DNA of 64,000 bases from Sphingomonas sp. PP-CE-1G-424 (GCF_004341085.1 NZ_SLXW01000001.1:496001-560000); one strand, 5' to 3'; positions 8,437-17,990 are shown, counted from the first letter of the stretch. A program made the numbers and translations. Notes: generated by a model not told the origin, from the sequence alone.

Positions 8437-11400
8437 ATGATGGAATTGGTCACGCACGACCGGCGCTTGAGCAGAAGCCTGTTTGGTAGCGCTACTAGCA
8501 TGGCGGTACTCGCGACGGCGCTGCTGTGCGCGCCGGCGATCGCGCAGACCGTCCCGCCTGTCACGACTGCAACCCCGGCCCCGGCTACCACTGGGGCCCC
8601 GGCCCCGACCGAGGCGCCCGCCGCCACGCCGCAGGCGCTACCCGCCGATGCTGCCGACGCCGAGCGGTCGCCCGCGTCGACCAGCGACATCGTCGTAACC
8701 GGCACGCGCATCACCTCGAGCGGGTTCAACGCCCCCACCCCGACGACCGTGATCGGCGAGGAGCAGATCCTCAAGAACGCGCAGCCGAACATCTTCACCA
8801 CCGTGGCGCAGCTGCCGTCGCTGCAGGGCTCGACCGGCGCCAGCACGGGTACCTTCAGCACGTCGAGCGGCTCGCAGGGCCTGAGTTCGTTCTCGCTCCG
8901 CGGGCTCGGCACGATCCGCACGCTGACGCTGCTCGACGGCCAGCGGGTGGTCGGCGCGAACGTCACCGGCGTGCCCGACATCAGCCAGTTCCCGCAGTTG
9001 CTGATCAAGCGCGTCGACATCGTCACCGGCGGCGCATCGGCGTCCTACGGCTCGGACGCGGTCGGCGGCGTGATCAACTTCATCACCGACACGCGCTTCA
9101 CCGGGTTCAAGGGCAATATCCAGACCGGCGTCACCACGTACGGCGACGACGGCCAGGTGCTGGTCCAGGCGGCGGTCGGCAAGAGCTTCGCCGGCGACAA
9201 GCTTCACGTCATCCTGAGCGGCGAATATTCGCACGAAGAGGGCGTCGGCCCCGGCAATTTCGGCGAAGACCTCGCTGGCAGCCGCGACTGGTACCGCGCC
9301 ACCACGCTGGTCGACACCGGCATCCGCAACAACGGCTCGCCGCAGTTCCTCTACCGCGATCACGGCCAGGCCTATCAATACACCAAATACGGCCTGATCA
9401 GCGCTGGCCCGCTCCAGGGCACCGCGTTCGATGCCAACGGCCAGCCCTTCCAGTTCCAGTACGGCTCGAATGGCGTCCCCGCGAAGAACGCGGCGGGCAC
9501 CGTCAACGGCTGTTATGTCGGGTTCTGCGTCGGCGGCGACCAGTCGGGGCATGTCGGATCGGGCACCTCGCTGCAATCGGGGCTGCAACGCCTCAACGGC
9601 TATACGCGGATCGGCTACGACTTCGCCCCCGACAACGAGGTGTATTTCACCGCCAACATCGCGCAGGTGAAGTCCGACAACCAGCCCAACCCCGGTGCAT
9701 CGAAGACCGGGCTGACGATCCAGTGCGCCAACCCCTATCTGCCCGCCTCGATCTCGGCCGCGTGCGCCGCCAACGGCATCACCAATTTCCAATACGGCCT
9801 GAGCAACGCGATCCTGCCCAACATCCACGTCAATACCGACCGGCGGCAGTACCGCTTCGTCGGCGGGGTGAAGGGCAAGGCGAGCATCCTCGGGACCAGC
9901 TGGACCTATGACGCGTCGTACGAGCACGGCATCAACACCACCGACATCCGCGTCGACAACATCAGCCTGACCGGACGCTACAACCAGGCGATCAATGCGG
10001 TCCGGTTGAACGGCGAGATCGTCTGCGCCAATGCCGCCGCGCGCGCCGGCGGATGCCAGCCGATCAACATCTTCGGCGGCACCACGCCGTCGGCGGCGGC
10101 GCTTGCCTATATCGTACCCGCGAACGGGCCATTCCAGCACACCAAGCAGACGCAGGACGCCGCCGCCGTCAGCATCTCGGGCGAACCGCTGACCTTGTGG
10201 GCGGGGCCGCTCGCGGTCGCTGCCGGCGCCGAATACCGCCGCGAATTCTACCGCGTGAACGCCGATCCCTACGGCGCGGGCGTGTCCGACCTCAGCCCGA
10301 ACTCGACGCTGTATCCGTCCGATCCGTCGCTGCTGCCCGCCGGCAACAACTGGTATGCGGGCAATTACAAGAACGGCACCGGCAAGTACGACGTGGTCGA
10401 GAGCTTCCTCGAGCTGAACCTGCCGGTCCTCAATTCCGACACGCTAGGCCGGGCGAACGTCAACGCCGCGGGCCGCGCGACGCATTATTCGACGTCGGGC
10501 AATGTGTACGCGTGGAAGGTCGGCGGCACCTGGGAGACCCCGTTCGACGGCTTCCGTCTGCGCGCCGTCACCTCGCGCGACGTCCGCGCACCGAACCTGT
10601 CCGAGCTGTTCGCCGCGCCGACGACGACGACCGTGCCGAACTTCACCGACCCGTTCCGCAACACGCAGGTGCTGATCATTCAGAACACGATCGGCAATTC
10701 GGCGCTGCGCCCCGAAATCGCGCGCAGCACCGAGGCCGGCATCGTGCTTGCCAAGCCGAAATGGGCACCGGGGCTCAGCCTGTCGTTCGACTATTACACG
10801 ATCAAGCTGAACGACGTCGTTTCCAGCCTGACCGCGGCGCAGATCGTCAACCTGTGTTTCCAGGGCAATACGGAGACCTGCGACAGCTTCAATCTGCAGA
10901 ACACGGCGGGCCCGAATTTCGTCAACGTCCAGTCGTTCAACCTCGCCTCGATCAAGACCAACGGGTTCGATATCGAGGGCAGCTATCAGTGGCGCCGGCC
11001 GCTCGGCATCGCCGGCAACCTGACCGTGCGCGCGCTCGCCACGCACGTCATCAAGTTCGTCACCGATCCCGGCCTGCCCGGCACGATCCCGGTGGACAGT
11101 GCGGGCGCGAACTCGGGCGCGACCCCCAGCTGGAAATGGCTCGCGACGCAGAGCTACGACACCGATCAGTTCAGCCTGACGCTGCAGCAACGCTGGTTTA
11201 GTGACGGCGTGATCGGCAACCAGTACGTCGTGTGCTCGGCGGGGAATTGCCCGGTATCGACGGGCAACAACCCGACGATCGACTACAACAAGATGAAGGG
11301 CGCGTTCTACTTCGACATCGGCGGCGCGGTGAACGTCACCAAGCAGGTCAGCATGTTCTTCAAGGTCGACAATCTGTTCGACCATGATCCCGAGCCCTCG

Positions 11401-11490
11401 CCGCAGACCAACACCGGGCTCGACGTGAACCCGGCGCTCTACGACACGCTCGGCCGCTTCTACCGCATCGGCGTCCGCGCGCGGTTCTGA
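8437..11490 (+). CDS. TonB-dependent outer-membrane receptor
   Basis: The start is taken at 8437 (ATGATG) behind AAAAAGGGGACGG; the upstream in-frame ATG at 8413 has no ribosome site. This gives 1017 residues. It has a signal peptide (ALLCAPAIAQ), a Pro/Ala/Thr-rich stretch, a TonB box-like DIVVTGTRI, a plug domain (LPSLQGSTG, FSLRGLGTIRTLTLLDGQR, VDIVTGGASASYGSDAVGG) and a large beta-barrel ending in FYRIGVRARF with the terminal Phe of barrel proteins. It follows the secreted beta-helix/propeller gene on the same strand with 149 bp between. Uptake of an oligosaccharide or sugar acid released by that protein is the obvious inference; a siderophore is less likely here. Confidence 0.9.
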   Translation: MMELVTHDRRLSRSLFGSATSMAVLATALLCAPAIAQTVPPVTTATPAPATTGAPAPTEAPAATPQALPADAADAERSPASTSDIVVTGTRITSSGFNAPTPTTVIGEEQILKNAQPNIFTTVAQLPSLQGSTGASTGTFSTSSGSQGLSSFSLRGLGTIRTLTLLDGQRVVGANVTGVPDISQFPQLLIKRVDIVTGGASASYGSDAVGGVINFITDTRFTGFKGNIQTGVTTYGDDGQVLVQAAVGKSFAGDKLHVILSGEYSHEEGVGPGNFGEDLAGSRDWYRATTLVDTGIRNNGSPQFLYRDHGQAYQYTKYGLISAGPLQGTAFDANGQPFQFQYGSNGVPAKNAAGTVNGCYVGFCVGGDQSGHVGSGTSLQSGLQRLNGYTRIGYDFAPDNEVYFTANIAQVKSDNQPNPGASKTGLTIQCANPYLPASISAACAANGITNFQYGLSNAILPNIHVNTDRRQYRFVGGVKGKASILGTSWTYDASYEHGINTTDIRVDNISLTGRYNQAINAVRLNGEIVCANAAARAGGCQPINIFGGTTPSAAALAYIVPANGPFQHTKQTQDAAAVSISGEPLTLWAGPLAVAAGAEYRREFYRVNADPYGAGVSDLSPNSTLYPSDPSLLPAGNNWYAGNYKNGTGKYDVVESFLELNLPVLNSDTLGRANVNAAGRATHYSTSGNVYAWKVGGTWETPFDGFRLRAVTSRDVRAPNLSELFAAPTTTTVPNFTDPFRNTQVLIIQNTIGNSALRPEIARSTEAGIVLAKPKWAPGLSLSFDYYTIKLNDVVSSLTAAQIVNLCFQGNTETCDSFNLQNTAGPNFVNVQSFNLASIKTNGFDIEGSYQWRRPLGIAGNLTVRALATHVIKFVTDPGLPGTIPVDSAGANSGATPSWKWLATQSYDTDQFSLTLQQRWFSDGVIGNQYVVCSAGNCPVSTGNNPTIDYNKMKGAFYFDIGGAVNVTKQVSMFFKVDNLFDHDPEPSPQTNTGLDVNPALYDTLGRFYRIGVRARF

Positions 11491-11499
11491 GGGCTGGGT

Positions 11500-11530
11500 C
11501 CGCAGTCGGCGTATTCCGCGCCGACTGCGG
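11500..11530 (+). terminator. Strong hairpin after the TonB receptor
   Basis: CCGCAGTCGGCG and CGCCGACTGCGG form a perfect 12-bp stem with a 7-nt loop, 10 bp after the receptor stop, followed by CCCCCTTTC. It is probably an intrinsic terminator, although the T run is short. Confidence 0.75.
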
Positions 11531-11539
11531 CCCCCTTTC

Positions 11540-11983
11540 AAGACGGGGAAATACCCAGGAATACCTCCTGCGGCGCCGCGAGGTCGGTCGCCTGCCGGAT
11601 CGACGCCTTCATCCGCCCCAGCGCCGCTCCCAGGTCGGCGACCGATATGTCGCGCTGACGATGGAACCGGCGGGCTGGTGCCGGCCGATCCCAAGACGAC
11701 ATGGTCGCGGCGGTTCGGGGACTGCGAGGGTAAGACCGTGATGCTGATCGCGGGCTATGGCGTAGCGTCCCGACCGACCGCATCGACGCGAAACCTGTGT
11801 CCGAGCCGGTGCTGGTTGGTCAGGCGTCCAGTCGCGAGGACTACTACGTGGTCGGCGTCGTCCCGTCGACATGGACGATATTTCCGTTCGATACCATGCA
11901 TCTACGAAAGGATCGGAGAGAATCGCCATGATGCGTTAACCATCGCCGGGTAGGGCCGCAGTCGGACTTTGAGAAAGTATACG
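11540..11983. other. Intergenic stretch with only broken frames
   Basis: No intact gene is convincing in these 440 bp. On the plus strand, a frame open from 11734 to a TGA ending at 11933 encodes a plausible protein tail (...LVGQASSREDYYVVGVVPST...), and the preceding stretch reads on in another frame (EGKTVMLIAGYG). This looks like one decayed reading frame with a frameshift near 11760. It precedes the chemoreceptor gene and may be the remains of a neighbouring sensor gene. Family assignment is not possible by eye. Confidence 0.35.
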
Positions 11984-13012
11984 ATGCCCCGACGCATACG
12001 TGCCCTGCTGACCGCGCTGAGCGACAAGGTTACCGCGCATGCCGATCAGGCGGAGGCGATCGCCGGGCGGACCAACCTGCTGGCGCTGAACGCGACGATC
12101 GAGGCCGCGCGCGCAGGCGAGGCGGGACGCGGGTTCACGGTCGTCGCGCAGGAAGTGAAGCATCTGGCGGCAAGCGCGCGGAGTTCGGCCCGCGCGTTTC
12201 GCGACGAAGTCCTGCATTATCTGCAGCACGGCGCGGTGATCGCGAGCGAACTGGCCAAGGACATGGAGGGCGGGCGGCTCGCCGATCTTGCCCAGTCGAT
12301 CGCGGATACGCTGGCGCGCACGCTGTACGACCGCTCGATCGACGTGCGGATGCTGGCCACCGATCATTCGATCAGCGAAGCGCTGCTGCTCGACCGATCG
12401 TCGCCGCAGATCGAGGCGCGCGCGTTGAAGCGGTTGCAGTCGCTGCTCAATTGCTCGCCCTATTTCCTGAACGCGTTCGTCGTCGACGCGGAGGGGCATG
12501 TCGCGGTCTGCGCGCACGCGAACGCTGCCGTCCGCACGGTGAATTTCACGAATTACGACCAGTTTCGCAGCGCCATGTCCGCGCCGCTCACCACCGAATG
12601 GATGACCGACGCGGTGTGGAGGAACCCGTGGTCGAGCGACCGCAACGTGCTCATCTACGTCGCGCCGATCCGGATCGAAGAGGTGACGATCGGCGCCTGC
12701 TATCTCGAATTCGATTTCGAGGGCCAGGCGGCGGCGGTGATGAACGTCATCAATCGCACCGCTGCCAACGCCGTCGCCACCATCATAGACCGCGCCGACC
12801 GCGTCGTCGCAACGACCGGGCGCTACGCCTACCACAGCACCTATCCGCATCCGATCGCCGCTGGTGGGACAATGGTCCAGTCGTCCGACGGTCTCAACAT
12901 CGCCCAGGCAGCCGTCATATCCAGCTACGGTATCAGCGGAATCGATCTGAGATGCGTCATCGAGGAGCATGTCGCGACGGATGACGAAATCAGCCGGGCA
13001 TTGATGGGATAG
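11984..13012 (+). CDS. Soluble methyl-accepting chemotaxis-type protein with N-terminal signalling tip
   Basis: From the ATG at 11984 (GAGAAAG upstream) the protein has 342 residues. Residues about 20-60 contain the conserved chemoreceptor hairpin tip ([36 protein letters not shown]), which docks CheA and CheW. No transmembrane segment precedes it. The C-terminal 230 residues look like a cache/PAS-like sensor ([36 protein letters not shown]). The order, signalling tip first and sensor second, is the reverse of classical receptors, and the N-terminal helical arm is very short. A cytoplasmic receptor is likely. Degraded coding sequence just upstream raises the possibility that the N-terminus has been lost. 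No other chemotaxis gene is in the window. Confidence 0.78.
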   Translation: MPRRIRALLTALSDKVTAHADQAEAIAGRTNLLALNATIEAARAGEAGRGFTVVAQEVKHLAASARSSARAFRDEVLHYLQHGAVIASELAKDMEGGRLADLAQSIADTLARTLYDRSIDVRMLATDHSISEALLLDRSSPQIEARALKRLQSLLNCSPYFLNAFVVDAEGHVAVCAHANAAVRTVNFTNYDQFRSAMSAPLTTEWMTDAVWRNPWSSDRNVLIYVAPIRIEEVTIGACYLEFDFEGQAAAVMNVINRTAANAVATIIDRADRVVATTGRYAYHSTYPHPIAAGGTMVQSSDGLNIAQAAVISSYGISGIDLRCVIEEHVATDDEISRALMG

Positions 13013-13136
13013 GCCGCATGCGACGCCAAACCGTAGTGCAGCGTCTCCCTATCGAAATCTTCGTCCGACCTTGGCCTCGGATCACCAATGGCTGTTTTTG
13101 AAATTGGGATCGGAGGTATTCGAGCGAAGCCGGCGC

Positions 13137-14585
13137 CTAATGGATTTTGCGTAGGCGCTGGACGCCCAGCACGACGCCGGTGAGACTGAACAGGAAGCCG
13201 AGCATCAACGGGATCAGCACGACGATCCGACGCAGCAACGGGTGCGTGGCGAGGCCGGGTACGTTGAAAGTGTGGAGTGCGTAATAGATCCAGGCGTAGC
13301 GCGCGCGGCTGTCATTCATCACCGTCAGCAATCGACCGTCGGTCCCGTCCGCGTAGACATCGGGAAGCGCCTTACCCCTCAGCGTCACGCGCACGGCGGT
13401 CGCGGGCCAGCCTTCTGCCAGCGCATAGGTCGCGGTCGGATCGATCGGGGCGACGCTGAAACCCGACGCCTCGGGAAATGCTGTCAGCACCGCCTTGCCG
13501 ATCCTGTCTTGAAGCGTCGCGGGTGCTATCCGCGTATAGTCGCCATCATAGGTCAGTACCGTTCCGTCGGGTTGCCAGGCGACCGAAAGGCTCCGGCCGC
13601 CGACGACCGTGAAGTCGAGTTGCCTGGTGTCCGCCGGAATGGCGGCCGGCAGGTCGTTTGGCAGCGCGGTCGCCAAGGGGGCTCCCGCATAGCGCGCTGC
13701 CTGTTCGGCGGTGGGCTGGCCGCGCGAGAACAGGCGGCCGTGGTCCATCGACAACCAGCCGCTCAGCGTCCAGCTCAGCACGAAGACGCTCGCGAACAGG
13801 CCGAGCAGATGGTGCCACCGCATCCAGCGCTGGCGGTACGGGGTCAGCGACGGCGTGCGCCGACGGCGCGCCGCGAGCATGCGGATGATCCCGAGGATCG
13901 TGCCGGCGATCGCCACCAGCAGCGCGACGAACGACAGGATCCACACCGTCCGGTCCCACGCGGTGAAGCTCGACCGCAGCGGCGTGAAATACGCCCAGTG
14001 CAGCACCGCACCGACCCAGTTCCAGCCGCGATCGGCGGCAGTGGTGCGCTGGACCAGTTCGCCGGTCTTCGCCGAGCAATAAAGGCTCGTCCCGCGTCCG
14101 TCGGCGAGATCGATCCGGTAAAACGGGCGGAGCGGATCGAAGCGGTTGTGGACGACCCACTGGTCGTAGGCGATCGCGACCGGGGTCGTCGTGCCGGGCG
14201 ATGAACGTCTGTCCGCGCCGATGTCTTCGGGGGAGAGATCGCCCAGCCGCTGACCCGATCGCGCATCGATCGCGATCGTCCCGTCCGGCGTGGTGGCGAT
14301 ATACGCGGGCGCCCCGCCTCGCTGGACGAGGCGCAACGCGGTCGGCTGGCCGGCGGCGATCACTGCACCACGCGGCGAGATCGCCACCGCGCCGACGTCG
14401 ATCGGCGCCTCCAATCGCACCTGGTCGGCGTGCGACAGCGACGGGAACGGCTTGAACAGCAACACCGCCCCGCTCGCGAACCAGAACGCGAAGATCAGGC
14501 AGGTCGCGACGCCGAGCCAGCGGTGGAACCAGACGAGCGCCTTGATCGCCTGACGCCGCCGCGCGTTCGCCCTAGAAGCGGGCAA
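13137..14585 (-). CDS. PepSY-associated transmembrane protein, probable ferri-siderophore reductase type
   Basis: The frame encodes about 482 residues with four membrane helices: one N-terminal (FHRWLGVATCLIFAFWF), two central around WILSFVALLVAIAGTILGI and WHHLLGLFASVFVLSWTLSG, and one C-terminal. Periplasmic PepSY-like segments lie between them. Conserved His/Trp pairs (WFHRW, LHWAYF, RWHHLLG) are typical of PepSY_TM proteins such as FoxB or PiuB, which serve siderophore iron reduction. The start is uncertain: no ATG or GTG lies at the natural N-terminus. A TTG at 14585 gives a 14-bp overlap with the upstream receptor gene, while an ATG at 14678 would overlap it by 107 bp. It is the last gene of the metal run. 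Confidence 0.82.
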   Translation of the reverse strand: MPASRANARRRQAIKALVWFHRWLGVATCLIFAFWFASGAVLLFKPFPSLSHADQVRLEAPIDVGAVAISPRGAVIAAGQPTALRLVQRGGAPAYIATTPDGTIAIDARSGQRLGDLSPEDIGADRRSSPGTTTPVAIAYDQWVVHNRFDPLRPFYRIDLADGRGTSLYCSAKTGELVQRTTAADRGWNWVGAVLHWAYFTPLRSSFTAWDRTVWILSFVALLVAIAGTILGIIRMLAARRRRTPSLTPYRQRWMRWHHLLGLFASVFVLSWTLSGWLSMDHGRLFSRGQPTAEQAARYAGAPLATALPNDLPAAIPADTRQLDFTVVGGRSLSVAWQPDGTVLTYDGDYTRIAPATLQDRIGKAVLTAFPEASGFSVAPIDPTATYALAEGWPATAVRVTLRGKALPDVYADGTDGRLLTVMNDSRARYAWIYYALHTFNVPGLATHPLLRRIVVLIPLMLGFLFSLTGVVLGVQRLRKIH

Positions 14586-16764
14586 GGATGCTGATCTCGA
14601 ACCGGCGCGGCTCGCCCAGCATGACCTGCGCAGGGTAATAAATGTCTGCCCACTGCACGAACGTCTTGTTCCAGACATTGTTGATCCGCCCGGTCAGCGA
14701 CCAGCGCGGCGTCAGCGCATAGGTCGCGTAGACGATCCCTGTCGCATAGGGTTTGAGCACGAGGTCGTTGGCGGTGTTGCCGTAGCGCTTGCCGACATAT
14801 TTGACGCCGCCGCCCGCTTCCAGCGGCAGTCCGCCGATATGCTGCACCGTCGTCCAGATATTGCCGACCCAGGCCGGGACGTTGGGCGGCGTGTTGCCCG
14901 ACGCGGCGATCCCGTAGTTCGGATCGACGAAATTGGCGTATTTCGCGTCGACATAGGTCCCGCTGGCGATCACCGCCCACGCTGGAGTCACGCGCAGTTC
15001 GCCCGACGCCTCGATCCCGCGCGAGCGCTGGCTGCCGATATTGCTGACGGTATCGACCGCGACCTGCGTCAGGATGTTGTCGCGCTTGATGTCGTAGGCC
15101 GCGAGCGTCAGCGTACCGCGGCCGTGCATCAGATCGGCTTTCAGCCCGCCCTCGACCTGCCGCGACGTGCTCAGGCCGAAATTCTGGTTGGCGTTGACGA
15201 GGAAGATGTTCGCACCGACGGGATCCTTGCCGGTGCTGTACGACGCGTACGCGGTGACGTTCGGTGTCACGTCGTACACGAGCCCGGCGCGCCAGTTGAA
15301 CAGCCGGTAGGTGCGATCGAAACTCGACCCGCCGTTGAAGCTGCCATCGACGTTGAAATTCTCGCGCGTCAGATACAGCCGTTCGGCGCGCAGGCCCGTG
15401 ACCAGCTTGAGCGAGGGCGTGAGAGCGAGCGCATCCTCGCCGAACAGCGCGATCTGGTCCCAGCGGGTCGGCGACACGCGCTTGTCGATCGCGCCGAAAA
15501 GACCCGGGCTCGGGTTCAGCGGATCGACGCTGTCGCCATCGGGAAAACCACGGCTGCGGACGAAATCGAGATGGCTGTAGTCGATGCCGACGACCAGCGT
15601 GTTGTCGAGGCCGAGCAGTTTGTCCTTATGCGTCAGGCTGAACTGATCGCCGAACAGATCCTGGTTGTGGAACACGAAGAAGCGATCGCGGTCGATCACC
15701 TTGGTGGCCGCGTTGAAGACATAGTTCTCGGCGTTGATCCATTGCCGCTCGGCATGGAAATAATAGGCGGTGTTCGACAGCGTGACGTGGTCTGACGGCG
15801 ACCAGTTGACGACGAGCCGCGGCCAGACCTGCCAGCTCTTGGCGCGGTTGTCCGCCACGTTGTAATTGGTGAAGCGCGTGCGGCGATCGACGACATAGCC
15901 GTTGCCGGTCGAGAGGATCCCGCCGATCGGATCGGCGGCGAACGAGGCTGGAACCAGCGGCGTGCCGAAATAGGTGGACAGGTTGTCCTTGAGATAATCG
16001 ACGCTGAACGCGATCGACAGCGTGTCCCGCGGTTTGAACAGCAACGCGCCGGTGGCGTTGAACGAGGTGGAACCGGCGCGATCGACGAAGCCGTCGGTAC
16101 GATGATAGCTGACGTCGGCGCGGGCGGCGAGCGTGTCGCCGAGGCGGTGATTGCCACCCAGCCCGATGCTGGCCGTGTCGAACGACGCGTAGGAGGCGAG
16201 CGCCTGCAGGCTGTCGGCGGTGAAGTCCGGGCTCTTGTTGACGATGTTGACCGCGCCGCCGATCGCGCCCTGCCCGTAGAGCACCGACGCCGGCCCCTTG
16301 AGCACGTCGATGCTGGCGATGTTGAAGGTGTTGCCGGGGCGATTGATCATGTTCGCCGGCCCGAGATACAGCCCGTTGTGCAGCACCGTGATCTGCTCGC
16401 CGGTGAAGCCACGCATCGAGAACAACGAAGGATCGCCCGGCGAGCCGCCCGAGGTGACGCCCGGCAGGCTGACCGTCGCCTCCTCGACGGTGCGGAACCC
16501 CCGCGTCAGGATCTCGTCGGCACCGATTTGGTCGATCGTGGCAGGCGTCTCGCGGATCGACAGGCCGAGGCGGCTCGCGGTCGGCGTCGCGACGTCGAGC
16601 TGGCGCAGCCGCCAGCCGGTTACGGTAATCTCCTCGCCCGCGGCCGGTACGGACTGCGGCGCGGTCGGCGTGGTGTCCTCGGCAATCGCCGCCGTCGAGG
16701 CGCCGCACAAGGCGGTCGCCGCGGCGGCACCGCGTACCCATGACTCTATGATCGTCGTGCGCAC
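14572..16764 (-). CDS. TonB-dependent siderophore-type receptor
   Basis: This 730-residue outer-membrane receptor starts at a GTG (16764) behind GGGGGAT. A signal peptide (ALCGASTAAIAE) is followed by a TonB box region (EEITVTGWR), a plug (ETPATIDQIGADEI, FSMRGFTGEQITVLHNGL, DVLKGPASVLYGQGAIGG, VNIVNKSP) and a 22-stranded barrel. The barrel includes FNWRAGLVYDVTPNVTAYAS and YSTGKDPVGA and ends in RRFEISILARF. The plug pattern is that of ferri-siderophore receptors (FhuE/FoxA group). It lies only 53 bp downstream of the His-rich COG0523 gene on the same strand and is followed by the PepSY protein. It may therefore belong to a metal-regulated operon and bring in iron, zinc, cobalt or nickel as a chelate. 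The actual ligand is unknown. Confidence 0.9.
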   Translation of the reverse strand: MRTTIIESWVRGAAAATALCGASTAAIAEDTTPTAPQSVPAAGEEITVTGWRLRQLDVATPTASRLGLSIRETPATIDQIGADEILTRGFRTVEEATVSLPGVTSGGSPGDPSLFSMRGFTGEQITVLHNGLYLGPANMINRPGNTFNIASIDVLKGPASVLYGQGAIGGAVNIVNKSPDFTADSLQALASYASFDTASIGLGGNHRLGDTLAARADVSYHRTDGFVDRAGSTSFNATGALLFKPRDTLSIAFSVDYLKDNLSTYFGTPLVPASFAADPIGGILSTGNGYVVDRRTRFTNYNVADNRAKSWQVWPRLVVNWSPSDHVTLSNTAYYFHAERQWINAENYVFNAATKVIDRDRFFVFHNQDLFGDQFSLTHKDKLLGLDNTLVVGIDYSHLDFVRSRGFPDGDSVDPLNPSPGLFGAIDKRVSPTRWDQIALFGEDALALTPSLKLVTGLRAERLYLTRENFNVDGSFNGGSSFDRTYRLFNWRAGLVYDVTPNVTAYASYSTGKDPVGANIFLVNANQNFGLSTSRQVEGGLKADLMHGRGTLTLAAYDIKRDNILTQVAVDTVSNIGSQRSRGIEASGELRVTPAWAVIASGTYVDAKYANFVDPNYGIAASGNTPPNVPAWVGNIWTTVQHIGGLPLEAGGGVKYVGKRYGNTANDLVLKPYATGIVYATYALTPRWSLTGRINNVWNKTFVQWADIYYPAQVMLGEPRRFEISILARF

Positions 16765-16817
16765 CGATATCCCCCATTTTCCATATTATCGCCCCGCCCC
16801 TGCGGTCGTCGTGGTCG

Positions 16818-17990
16818 TCAGCCTCTGTCCGGGATCAGTCCACCCCCTGCCCCTAGGGTCATCGCGTCCTCTCCGACCAGACCGAAATGCTCGAGCCCCA
16901 GTGTCATGAGCGTCAGCGTGCCGCGCAGATCGGCTTCGTCGAGGTCGCGGGTGATGAACACGATCCGGCTGCGGCGGTCCTCGCTCGGCCACGCGTCGAG
17001 CCGAACCGGCGGGTGGAAGATGTGCTGGACGCCGTGGATGACCATTGGCCGATCGACGCCCTCGACGTTGACGATGCCCTTCACGCGCAGGATGTCGGCG
17101 CCCTTGAACATCGTCAGGATGCCCAGCCAGCGCTCGAACGCCAAGGCTGGAATGGGGTCGTCGAAGGTCAGGCAGACCGAGCGGATCCGGTCGCCGTGGC
17201 GATCGACGTCGTGATGATGGTGGCCGTGATGGTGATGCCCGTGATGGTGGTCGTGATGGTCGTGATGGTCGTCATGATGGTGGGGGGCCGGGCCCGTATA
17301 GGCTTCGGCGTTCAGCCAGCGGCGGACGTCGTGGCTCTTGGTCGTCGGATCGTAGAGCCCGGCCTCGAACAGCAGGTCGGGATCGACCGCGCCATCGATC
17401 GCCACCGTGATCGGCGCCGCGGGGTTGAGCGCGTGCAGCCGCGCTTCCAGCGCAGCACGCGCGTCCGCACCGACCAGATCGGTCTTGGTCAGCAGCAGCC
17501 GGTCGGCGACCGCGGCCTGTTTGATCGACTCGTCCTGCGCATCGAGCGTCGCCATCCCGGTCGCGGCGTCGACGGTGGTGATGACACCGTCGAGCCGGTA
17601 CAGCGTCTGCAGGCGCTCGTCGGTCATCAGTGTGTGCAGGATCGGCGCCGGGTCGGCGAGACCGGTCGTCTCGATCACCACCCGGTCAAACCAGCACTTG
17701 CCGTCCCGCGCGAACCGCCACGGCGCCTCGCGCAGCGTCCGCAACAGGTCGCCGCGGATGGTGCAGCACAGGCAGCCGCCCATCATCTCGACGACCATGT
17801 CGTCCTGGCTGCGGACGATCAGGTCATGGTCTAGCCCGATCGAGCCGAATTCGTTGATGATGACGAGCGCGCGCGCCATCCGCGGATCGCGCACCAGCCG
17901 ATTGAGCACGGTCGTCTTGCCGCTGCCGAGAAAGCCGGTGAGGACCGAGACCGGGATCAGCGCACCGGGTCCGGTGACCAGACCGCTCAT
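16818..17990 (-). CDS. COG0523 (CobW-type) GTPase with a His-rich loop
   Basis: This 390-residue G3E-family GTPase has Walker A GFLGSGKTT near residue 17, the metal-binding GGCLCC (CxCC) motif near residue 75, the ETTGLADPAP switch region and TKTD for guanine recognition. A run of about 25 residues (17213-17290) is almost only His and Asp, a metal-binding loop placed before the C-terminal CobW_C domain. COG0523 proteins insert or allocate Zn, Co or Ni. The ATG overlaps the stop of the upstream NiCoT permease as ATGA. The His loop and permease coupling suggest that it receives metal from that permease, which is inference. Confidence 0.9.
   Translation of the reverse strand: MSGLVTGPGALIPVSVLTGFLGSGKTTVLNRLVRDPRMARALVIINEFGSIGLDHDLIVRSQDDMVVEMMGGCLCCTIRGDLLRTLREAPWRFARDGKCWFDRVVIETTGLADPAPILHTLMTDERLQTLYRLDGVITTVDAATGMATLDAQDESIKQAAVADRLLLTKTDLVGADARAALEARLHALNPAAPITVAIDGAVDPDLLFEAGLYDPTTKSHDVRRWLNAEAYTGPAPHHHDDHHDHHDHHHGHHHHGHHHHDVDRHGDRIRSVCLTFDDPIPALAFERWLGILTMFKGADILRVKGIVNVEGVDRPMVIHGVQHIFHPPVRLDAWPSEDRRSRIVFITRDLDEADLRGTLTLMTLGLEHFGLVGEDAMTLGAGGGLIPDRG
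17213..17290 (-). repeat. Low-complexity His/Asp codon tract in the COG0523 gene
   Basis: Repeated short units such as GATGGTCGT and GTGATGGT on the plus strand encode alternating His and Asp on the minus strand. The tract is in frame and is explained by the metal-binding loop, not by a CRISPR or satellite array. Confidence 0.8.

Noticed and set aside
11609..11929. Minus-strand frame of 106 codons between the TonB receptor and the chemoreceptor
   Set aside because: The product is Arg/Pro-rich and low in hydrophobics, as expected of an antisense shadow in G+C-rich DNA.
17213..17290. Short repeated units resembling a CRISPR or microsatellite
   Set aside because: The units are 3-9 bp, have no spacers, and encode the His/Asp loop of a COG0523 protein in frame.
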